This document shows positions 1 to 4,587 of a stretch of 8,244 bases of DNA, one piece after another. The translations under genes were made by a program, and so were the position numbers. Each line of letters begins with the position of its first letter. Position 1 is the stretch's first letter. This stretch comes from Geopsychrobacter sp. (GTDB lineage: Bacteria > Desulfobacterota > Desulfuromonadia > Desulfuromonadales > Geopsychrobacteraceae): the NCBI GenBank assembly GCA_030620915.1, contig JAUXIR010000049.1:1-8244 (forward strand). Reading direction: 5' to 3'. The notes beneath the pieces were generated by a model. It saw only the letters and a program-made list of their open reading frames with translations, did not search any database and was not told where the DNA came from.

Positions 1-326
1 TCAGCCAGGGTGCCGAGCAGGTTTTTGATCCGGTAGAAATAATCCGGGACGGCGGGATGGCTCTTGCGGTCAGCCAGATCATCGGCGCGGCGGTGCCATT
101 TGTTGCGGATAATATTCGAGGTGAAAGCCATCCGTACCGGGGTGTTCGGGTAGCGGGCCTCGACATCTCGCACGATCGCCAGCAGTGAGTCGACTGCCGA
201 AGGGTAGCTGGTGCCGAAGGCGGCAATGACAATCGCGGTTTTCTCAGGGTTGTTTTTCATCGCAAGGACATTCGTGAAAGGTAAAAGCAGCACAATCAAA
301 CAAATCAGTAAGCGTGAAGCTATCAT
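1..326 (-). CDS. cbiK: Sirohydrochlorin cobaltochelatase (CbiK type) with signal peptide, N-terminal part
   Basis: This gene runs off the left edge; 108 N-terminal codons are visible. CbiK inserts Co2+ into sirohydrochlorin (or a related tetrapyrrole) in the anaerobic cobalamin pathway. Residues about 29-41 read TAIVIAAFGTSYP, the typical first strand and loop of CbiK/class II chelatases, followed by a helix (SAVDSLLAIVRDVE) and the family-like segment AFTSNIIRNKW near residues 66-76. The two metal-binding His known in CbiK lie beyond the edge. Residues 1-22 form a signal peptide: R5, a hydrophobic core LLICLIVLLL, and a V-L-A cleavage site before M23. The start at 326 is supported by GAAGAGG 5 nt upstream; the internal M23, which would give a cytosolic form, has no Shine-Dalgarno sequence. 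Exported CbiK is known in Desulfovibrio (CbiKP). A cobalamin riboswitch and terminator lie directly upstream, so expression is probably repressed by cobalamin. Confidence 0.88.
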   Translation of the reverse strand, partial: MIASRLLICLIVLLLPFTNVLAMKNNPEKTAIVIAAFGTSYPSAVDSLLAIVRDVEARYPNTPVRMAFTSNIIRNKWHRRADDLADRKSHPAVPDYFYRIKNLLGTLA

Positions 327-365
327 ATTGGCCTCTTCGGGGCGCAGAGTTCAAGCGCAGAGTAT

Positions 366-406
366 AAAAAAAAGCCCGCAGGCTGCAAAATGCAGCCTGC
401 GGGCTT
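366..406 (-). terminator. Intrinsic terminator of the cobalamin riboswitch leader
   Basis: A perfect 16-bp GC-rich stem (372-387 with 391-406) closes a 3-nt loop and, read on the minus strand, runs into a tract of eight U (366-373). It sits after the aptamer and 40 nt before the cbiK start codon. This is the expected place for an expression platform that stops transcription when ligand is bound. The stem is long and has no mismatches, so termination should be efficient unless an alternative fold competes. Confidence 0.93.
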
Positions 407-430
407 CGTCCGTTTATAGAAGCGGTGCAG
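397..430 (-). promoter_or_regulatory. Candidate antiterminator hairpin overlapping the terminator
   Basis: On the minus strand, CUGC-ACC-GCUUC (430 down to 419) can pair with GAAGC-CC-GCAG (407 down to 397). This gives 5 + 4 base pairs around a small internal loop, with an 11-nt hairpin loop at 408-418. The second strand is the 5' arm of the terminator, so this fold and the terminator exclude each other. The pairing is visible in the sequence; the role as antiterminator is inferred. Confidence 0.45.
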
Positions 431-435
431 TTTTT

Positions 436-469
436 CCGACCTCCCTTCAGCCCGGGGAGTTAATGTCGG
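436..469 (-). promoter_or_regulatory. Hairpin just 3' of the aptamer (P13-like)
   Basis: An outer 5-bp stem (436-440 with 465-469), a one-sided 5-nt bulge and an inner 5-bp stem (441-445 with 455-459) enclose a 9-nt loop that reads CGGGCUGAA on the minus strand. Cobalamin riboswitches commonly have such a P13 hairpin whose loop kisses L5 of the aptamer. Here GGCU in this loop could pair with AGCU in the putative L5 (a match that includes one wobble). The loop's CGGGCU is also complementary to the first bases of the terminator stem (400-405). Confidence 0.5.
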
Positions 470-475
470 TTTTTC

Positions 476-613
476 TGTCCGGCAGGTCTTCTGGCTTGCG
501 CATCATCCCTTGAAGCCGCCTTCCCGGAAATTTCCAGTGGCTATCAGCTTCTTGGTCCACGTTTACAGCGGCGGGTCCGCGGGGGATTCGCACCCCTCTT
601 CCCTTGACCGGTC
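476..613 (-). ncRNA. Cobalamin (adenosylcobalamin) riboswitch aptamer
   Basis: Read on the minus strand, the conserved blocks occur in the correct order and spacing: GGTCAAGGGAA (609-599), GGTGCGAATCC (594-584), GCGGACCCGCCGCTGTAA (580-563), GCCACTGG (541-534), GGGAAGG (525-519) and AAGCCAGAAGACCTGCC (497-481). The last block is the B12-box hallmark. GTGG/CCAC arms flank the putative L5. The aptamer lies between a promoter and a terminator upstream of cbiK, so it most likely turns cbiK and any genes after it off when cobalamin is plentiful. Outer limits are approximate to about 5 nt. Confidence 0.96.
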
Positions 614-632
614 AATTTGTTGTGTCGTTTAA

Positions 633-662
633 CTTATACGGCAGAGCACTTCAGGCTGTCAA
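633..662 (-). promoter_or_regulatory. Sigma70-type promoter for the riboswitch leader and cbiK
   Basis: On the minus strand a perfect -35 box TTGACA (662-657) is followed after 18 nt by TATAAG (638-633). Transcription would begin near 626, about 13 nt before the aptamer, giving a leader of roughly 300 nt. The -35 box begins 3 nt after the stop codon of the lipoprotein gene, so cbiK has its own start site despite lying downstream on the same strand. I see no terminator between the lipoprotein stop and this promoter, so read-through into the leader is possible. Confidence 0.75.
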
Positions 663-664
663 TC

Positions 665-1564
665 TCACTCGGTCTCCGGCATCGGCACTAACTGGATTTG
701 AATGCGCCGGTTGAAGGCTTTCCCTTCCGCGGTTTCATTGTCCGATATCGGTCGGTACTCGCTGTAGCCGGCCGCGATCAGGCGTTCGCCGGGCAGGCCG
801 ACATCGTCTTGCAGCACGTGGACGACGCTGTTGGCGCGCGCGGTGGAGAGTTCCCAGTTGGTTGGGAAGGTCTCTTTGAGACGGCTGCTGATCTGCACGT
901 TGTCGGTATGTCCCTCGACCAGCAGGGCCTTGTCGGGGAACTTGGACATGATATCACCGAGGCTGCGCAGGATCTTTTTCCCTTCGTCTTTGACCGCTGT
1001 CTTGCCTGAATCGAAGAGGATCTTGTTCGGCAGGTTGACCGACAGTTTGCCTTTAAGATTGGTGATGGTCAGTTCACCGCGCTGGATCTCCTCTTCGAGC
1101 GCCCCGACCAGCTGGTCGTAGGTGTTTTTCAAGCTGGCGAGTTTCTCTTCGCGTGCCTTGCGCTCAGCTTCGATCTGCCCTTTCAGGCTGGCATTCTCCT
1201 GCTGGAGCTGATCGATGCTGGTCAGCAGCTGAGCGTTGTTCTGGTTTAGATCTTCAAGCTGCTGCTGCATCTGTTCCTTACGGCTGCTGAAGGTCTGTTT
1301 TTGACGGTCTTTATCCGCACGATCATTCATCAGGGTTTGCTGGAGCTCGGAGTTTTTCCTGAGCATCTCAATCAGTTTGGCGTTGAGCTTTGAGGCCTCG
1401 GTTTCAAGGTCCTGTTTCGGCCCCTCGAGATCACCGATGCGGGTATTGGCAGCAGCGAGGTTTTGTGCCAGCTGAGTCGCTTCGTTGGCTTTCAGGTCGA
1501 AGGTGCCTTGGCTGACACAGCCGGTCAGTAGGGCAATTATGGCGAAATACGCAAGTCTTTGCAT
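665..1564 (-). CDS. OmpA/Pal-family outer-membrane lipoprotein with long coiled coil
   Basis: This 299-residue protein begins with a lipoprotein signal (MQRLAYFAIIALLTGC); the lipobox LTGC puts the lipidated Cys at position 16, and the +2 residue is Val rather than Asp, which fits sorting to the outer membrane. Residues about 25-165 are rich in Gln, Leu, Lys and Glu with heptad character, a long coiled coil. Residues about 178-292 are an OmpA-like peptidoglycan-binding domain: ILFDSG (182-187), GHTDN (218-222), NWELSTARA (236-244) and NRRIQI (285-290) hold the Asp and Arg that normally contact meso-diaminopimelate. It probably tethers the outer membrane to the cell wall, with the coiled coil as spacer or oligomeriser. 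GGGAG lies 6 nt before the ATG. The exact family member is not identifiable; it is neither classical Pal (too long) nor a porin-type OmpA (no beta barrel). Confidence 0.9.
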   Translation of the reverse strand: MQRLAYFAIIALLTGCVSQGTFDLKANEATQLAQNLAAANTRIGDLEGPKQDLETEASKLNAKLIEMLRKNSELQQTLMNDRADKDRQKQTFSSRKEQMQQQLEDLNQNNAQLLTSIDQLQQENASLKGQIEAERKAREEKLASLKNTYDQLVGALEEEIQRGELTITNLKGKLSVNLPNKILFDSGKTAVKDEGKKILRSLGDIMSKFPDKALLVEGHTDNVQISSRLKETFPTNWELSTARANSVVHVLQDDVGLPGERLIAAGYSEYRPISDNETAEGKAFNRRIQIQLVPMPETE

Positions 1565-1604
1565 CCTCTGCTCCCTAGAATTAAAGTCATGGAAATGAGT
1601 TCAT

Positions 1605-1633
1605 ATTGTTCACACAAGTACTCGAAATGTAAA
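1605..1633 (-). promoter_or_regulatory. Possible promoter for the lipoprotein gene
   Basis: On the minus strand TTTACA (1633-1628) is followed after 17 nt by AACAAT (1610-1605), which matches the -10 consensus at 4 of 6 positions. It lies about 40 nt upstream of the start codon in the AT-rich part of the divergent intergenic region. This is only a consensus match. Confidence 0.35.
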
Positions 1634-1667
1634 GAGGATTCCGCTGGCTTGAATGAAGGGATTTCGG

Positions 1668-1696
1668 TTGCGGACCCTGGGGGGCTGTGTTATAAA
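1668..1696 (+). promoter_or_regulatory. Probable sigma70-type promoter for nadC
   Basis: TTGCGG (1668-1673) and TATAAA (1691-1696) are separated by an ideal 17 nt. Transcription would start near 1703, giving a leader of about 50 nt before nadC. The divergent lipoprotein gene has its own start site in the same 188-bp intergenic region. I see no clear NadR- or NrtR-type operator, but could not search for one. Confidence 0.6.
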
Positions 1697-1752
1697 AAAG
1701 AAACTTTAAATGAGAAACTGCCCTGTAAAATTATGGGTTTGCGGAGTCGTTC

Positions 1753-2577
1753 ATGTTTGAAATCCAGAGAATTATTGAGACCGCCTTGCAGGAAGACATC
1801 GGTCTTGGCGATATCACCACCGAGGTGACGGTTGCTCCCGAAACGATGGCGCGGGCCGAACTGGTGGCAAAAGAGGATTTTATTCTGTCTGGAATCGATG
1901 TTGCCGGTCGGGTATTCAAGACGGTCAATCCTGCGGTCGATTTCGAAAAGCTATTGCAGGATGGTTGCAAGGTGCGCAGGGGAGAGGTTCTGGCCTGGTT
2001 GCGCGGCCCGGCGGCCAGTTTGCTGCAGGGGGAGCGCGTGGCGCTGAACCTGATGCAGCGGATGAGTGCCATCGCCAGTCTCACCAGTCGCTATGTTGCG
2101 GCTGTGGCGGGGACCAGGGCGGTGATTGTCGATACGCGCAAGACCGTACCCGGCTTGCGAGTTCTGGATAAGTACTCGGTGCGTATGGGGGGCGGGCGGA
2201 ATCATCGGATCGGCCTGTTCGACGGCGTACTGATCAAGGAGAATCATGTCGCTGCCGCCGGTGGAATCGGCGCGGCGATTTCGCGTGCGCGGCAGAAGTT
2301 GCCCCATACCCTGAAAATCGAGATCGAAACGCGTAATTTCGATGAGGTCGAGCAGGCGCTGGCCGCCGGTGCCGACATCATTATGCTCGACAATATGAGT
2401 CTTGCCGAGATGCGTCGGGCGGTCGAGCTGATCGCCGAGCGTGCGCTGGTTGAGGCCTCGGGAGGGGTCAACCTCGAAACGGTTGCGGATATTGCGGCCA
2501 CCGGGGTCGATATCATCTCTGTCGGTGCCCTGACCCATTCGATCAATGCCGCCGATATTTCCATGCTGTTTGACTGA
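1753..2577 (+). CDS. nadC: Nicotinate-nucleotide pyrophosphorylase (quinolinate phosphoribosyltransferase, carboxylating)
   Basis: This 274-residue cytosolic enzyme of normal family length converts quinolinate and PRPP to nicotinate mononucleotide, CO2 and PPi, the third step of de novo NAD synthesis. The N-terminal domain has EDIGLGDIT (14-22). The barrel holds the active-site series: ERVALNLMQRMSAIAS (94-109, Arg95), DTRKTVPGLR (127-136, Arg129 and Lys130), GGGRNHRIGLFDGVLIKENH (146-165, His151, Arg152, Lys162), Glu192 and Asp213 in IIMLDN, EASGGV (234-239) and the phosphate loop ISVGALTHS (255-263). All key residues appear intact. The start is set by GGAG 6 nt before the ATG. It is the first gene of the plus-strand cluster, and birA follows after 41 nt that contain a terminator-like hairpin. 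No nadA or nadB lies in the window. Confidence 0.97.
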   Translation: MFEIQRIIETALQEDIGLGDITTEVTVAPETMARAELVAKEDFILSGIDVAGRVFKTVNPAVDFEKLLQDGCKVRRGEVLAWLRGPAASLLQGERVALNLMQRMSAIASLTSRYVAAVAGTRAVIVDTRKTVPGLRVLDKYSVRMGGGRNHRIGLFDGVLIKENHVAAAGGIGAAISRARQKLPHTLKIEIETRNFDEVEQALAAGADIIMLDNMSLAEMRRAVELIAERALVEASGGVNLETVADIAATGVDIISVGALTHSINAADISMLFD

Positions 2578-2580
2578 TAC

Positions 2581-2607
2581 TCCCGCTTCTTCCGGCGGGA
2601 TTTTTTT
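2581..2607 (+). terminator. Terminator-like hairpin between nadC and birA
   Basis: TCCCGC (2581-2586) pairs with GCGGGA (2595-2600) around an 8-nt loop and is followed directly by seven T (2601-2607). This has the form of an intrinsic terminator, though the stem is only 6 bp. It starts 3 nt after the nadC stop codon and ends just before the birA Shine-Dalgarno sequence, so it may partly uncouple birA from nadC or protect the nadC 3' end. Confidence 0.7.
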
Positions 2608-2608
2608 C

Positions 2609-2621
2609 AGGAGTCGATTTG
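2609..2621 (+). promoter_or_regulatory. Shine-Dalgarno sequence fixing the TTG start of birA
   Basis: AGGAG at 2609-2613 is 5 nt upstream of TTG at 2619-2621. No ATG or GTG in the same frame gives a complete HTH domain, so this spacing decides the start. The site begins one base after the T tract of the preceding hairpin. Confidence 0.75.
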
Positions 2622-3599
2622 ACCTCACGTGAGCAGATCATCCGCCTGTTTCGCAATCGTCCCGGCGAATATATCTCCGGCCAGGAGATCTGCAGTGTTC
2701 TGCAAATCTCACGAGCTGCGGTCTGGAAGCAGGTCGAGCAATTACGCGACCTCGGTTTCGAAATTGAAGCCCGCCGTGCACACGGCTACCGCCTGCTTGA
2801 GTCTCCCGATCTGCTGCTGTCCACCGATATCGCCTCCGACCTCGATACCCGGTTGGTCGGCCGACAAATCCATTGTGAAAATGAAATCGCTTCGACCAAT
2901 CAGCTGGCACAACAGCTGGCCGCTCAAGGGGCGCCCGAGGGGTTAGTCGTGTTGGCCGAAACCCAGACGGCCGGGCGTGGCCGCATGGGACGGCGCTGGG
3001 AGTCTCCGGCCGGGGTCAACGTCTACTGCTCGATACTGCTGAAACCACAGATCCCACCACGACAGGCACCGCAATTGACTTTTCTCTCGGCCGTTGCCAC
3101 GGCCGAGGCTCTCAAGGAACTCTACGGCATTGATGCCCGGGTCAAATGGCCCAACGATATTCTGGTCGGTGGGCGCAAGATTGCCGGCCTGCTTAACGAA
3201 CTCAGTGCCGAAACCGAGCAGATTCATGCTCTGGTGCTTGGGATCGGCATCAACGTCAATATGGCGGCCGATCAGTTTCCTGACGAACTGCGCTATCCGG
3301 CAACCTCGGTGAAAATCGAAACCGAAGAGCTTCAGCTGCGCTTGCCACTGGTCAGGTTGTTGATTCAGAGAATCGATCTGCTCTACGCGGAATTTCTCGC
3401 AGAGGGATTCGCTCCCCTGCGTCGACGTTGGGAGACCCTCTTCGACCTGCTCGATCGTCAGGTCGAGGTTGATCTCGGTCAGCGGACTATCTCGGGGGTG
3501 GTCGGCGGGCTGGAACCTGATGGGGCGCTCAAACTGTTTTTGCCTGACGGCAGCGTTGAGCGGGTCGTGGCGGGGGATGTACGGCCGATAGGCCGGTGA
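2619..3599 (+). CDS. birA: Bifunctional biotin-[acetyl-CoA-carboxylase] ligase / biotin operon repressor
   Basis: BirA forms biotinyl-5'-AMP and transfers biotin to the biotin carboxyl carrier protein; the bifunctional form also represses biotin genes. The 326-residue length matches the two-function type. A winged helix-turn-helix occupies about residues 1-62 (helix-turn-helix SGQEICSVLQISRAAVWKQV, wing with HGYRLL). The catalytic domain has ASTN (91-94), the biotinyl-AMP loop GRGRMGRRW (119-127), KWPNDI (176-181), GGRKIAGLL (184-192, Lys187 equivalent to the E. coli active-site Lys) and GIGINVN (208-214). The C-terminal SH3-like domain (about 277-323) includes GALKLFLPDG. Translation starts at TTG. 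No biotin-synthesis gene lies in the window, so any repressor target is elsewhere. The gene lies between nadC and coaX, so three cofactor-metabolism genes are adjacent. Confidence 0.96.
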   Translation: MTSREQIIRLFRNRPGEYISGQEICSVLQISRAAVWKQVEQLRDLGFEIEARRAHGYRLLESPDLLLSTDIASDLDTRLVGRQIHCENEIASTNQLAQQLAAQGAPEGLVVLAETQTAGRGRMGRRWESPAGVNVYCSILLKPQIPPRQAPQLTFLSAVATAEALKELYGIDARVKWPNDILVGGRKIAGLLNELSAETEQIHALVLGIGINVNMAADQFPDELRYPATSVKIETEELQLRLPLVRLLIQRIDLLYAEFLAEGFAPLRRRWETLFDLLDRQVEVDLGQRTISGVVGGLEPDGALKLFLPDGSVERVVAGDVRPIGR

Positions 3600-3610
3600 G
3601 GTGTGAATCG

Positions 3611-3680
3611 CGAGGCGTGAGGCGCGAAAAAAAACTTGATCTTCTAGCTTCGAGCTTCGCGTTTCGCGCCTCGAGTTTTT
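3611..3680 (+). repeat. Imperfect GAGGCG-type palindrome with T tract between birA and coaX
   Basis: Arms 3611-3628 and 3656-3673 can form an 18-bp stem; 15 positions are Watson-Crick and the other 3 are G-U wobbles on the plus-strand RNA. The 27-nt loop contains an A8 tract. Three bases after the stem comes TTTTT (3676-3680), so the element could act as a terminator for birA. The arms are built of repeating GAGGCG/GCGCGAA units, unlike the flanking coding DNA, and the element occupies most of the 97-bp gap. It could instead be a mobile or expanded intergenic palindrome. The structure is clear; the role is uncertain. Confidence 0.65.
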
Positions 3681-3696
3681 ACGGAGTAACTGATTT

Positions 3697-4461
3697 ATGC
3701 TGCTGGTAATTGACGTTGGTAACAGCAATACGGTTCTTGGCGTTTATCTTGAGGATGAGTTGGTGCGCGATTGGCGAATTGCGACCGACAAGGATCGAAC
3801 TGTCGACGAGTACGCGATTTTGGTGCACAACCTGTTTGAGTTGGCCCAGATGCGTTTTGAGCAGCTTTCGGCGGTGATCATCTCCTGTGTCGTGCCGCCG
3901 ATGTTGAACAGCCTTGAAGCCCTCTGTCGTAAGTATTTTAAGCTTGTGCCGCTGGTTGTCGGCCCCGGAGTCAAGACCGGTATGCCGATTCAATATGACA
4001 ACCCTAAAGAGGTTGGTGCTGACCGGATTGTCAACGCGGTTGCTGCTTTCGCTCGCTGGCGCTGTGGGATGATCGTGGTCGACTTCGGGACCGCGACAAC
4101 CTTTGATGTCATCTCTGCCGCAGGCGAGTACCAGGGGGGAGCAATCGCTCCCGGGGTAGGTATTTCGGCCGAGGCTCTGTTCGCTCGTGCCAGCAAGTTG
4201 CCGCGTGTTGAATTTGTCCGTCCGCCGCAGGTCGTCGCTAAAAATACGGTCAGTAGCATGCAGTCAGGAATATTCTACGGTTATGTCGGGCTGGTCGAGG
4301 GGATCGTCACGCGTATCCGCGAGGAGGTTGGGCAGCCGCTCAAGGTGGTTGCTACCGGTGGACTGGCGGCATCAATTGCCGAGGCTAGTGATATGATCGA
4401 CAGTGTTGAGCCTTTTTTAACCCTCGAAGGTTTGCGGATCCTCTATCAGCTGAATAGCTGA
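3697..4461 (+). CDS. coaX: Type III pantothenate kinase
   Basis: CoaX phosphorylates pantothenate with ATP, the first step of coenzyme A synthesis, in the cytosol. The 254-residue length is typical. It has the ASKHA-fold motifs of the type III family: phosphate-1 [10 protein letters not shown] (6-15, Asp6), GPGVKTG (89-95), GADRIVNA (107-114, catalytic Asp109), DFGTATTFD (129-137, Asp129 for the monovalent cation), GGAIAPG (147-153) and the adenosine loop ATGGLA (219-224). All expected catalytic residues are present. Type III enzymes are not feedback-inhibited by CoA and need K+ or NH4+. The start has GGAG at 3683-3686, a rather long 10-nt spacing, but no better start codon is in frame. The birA-coaX order is common in bacteria. 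Confidence 0.97.
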   Translation: MLLVIDVGNSNTVLGVYLEDELVRDWRIATDKDRTVDEYAILVHNLFELAQMRFEQLSAVIISCVVPPMLNSLEALCRKYFKLVPLVVGPGVKTGMPIQYDNPKEVGADRIVNAVAAFARWRCGMIVVDFGTATTFDVISAAGEYQGGAIAPGVGISAEALFARASKLPRVEFVRPPQVVAKNTVSSMQSGIFYGYVGLVEGIVTRIREEVGQPLKVVATGGLAASIAEASDMIDSVEPFLTLEGLRILYQLNS

Positions 4462-4572
4462 AAACCATTTAAGTAGGTGCCTGATTGGACCAAACGTAAC
4501 GGCATGAAGTGACTCTGGCGTGAGTGGAGAACCGCTAATATGGAACTCTCTTACGATCCCCTTTTCTGTTGC

Positions 4573-4587
4573 AAAGGAGCGAGCATG
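4573..4587 (+). promoter_or_regulatory. Shine-Dalgarno sequence selecting the start of the EF-G-like gene
   Basis: AAAGGAG (4573-4579) lies 5 nt before ATG 4585. An in-frame ATG at 4540 would add 15 residues (MELSYDPLFCCKGAS) with no counterpart in EF-G and only a weak GGAG 10 or more nt away. The start at 4585 is therefore preferred. Confidence 0.85.

Noticed and set aside
211..513. Plus-strand open frame of 100 codons over the cbiK start and riboswitch leader
   Set aside because: It runs antisense to the cbiK signal-peptide region and through the terminator hairpin; the product is Ser/Arg-rich with no recognisable motif and it has no Shine-Dalgarno sequence. The minus-strand leader and gene explain this DNA.
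1559..1828. Plus-strand frame spanning the divergent promoter region and the start of nadC
   Set aside because: It overlaps nadC in another frame, has no ribosome-binding site, and covers the promoters; no recognisable product.
1951..2628. Long minus-strand open frame opposite nadC (225 codons)
   Set aside because: The composition is typical of an antisense shadow in GC-rich coding DNA, whereas nadC on the plus strand has all active-site motifs.
3629..3655. A8 tract and short AGCTTCGAGCT dyad inside the palindrome loop, considered as a separate terminator on the minus strand
   Set aside because: No stable stem precedes the T run on the minus strand, and coaX/birA are both plus-strand, so there is nothing for it to terminate.
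2943..3728. Long minus-strand open frame opposite birA (261 codons)
   Set aside because: It covers birA and the palindrome and ends inside coaX; no domain is recognisable and birA/coaX are clearly real.
4540..4584. Upstream in-frame ATG giving a 15-residue extension of the EF-G-like protein
   Set aside because: The extension has no EF-G counterpart, while ATG 4585 has a strong AAAGGAG at good spacing and begins the usual MGKYDT-type N-terminus.
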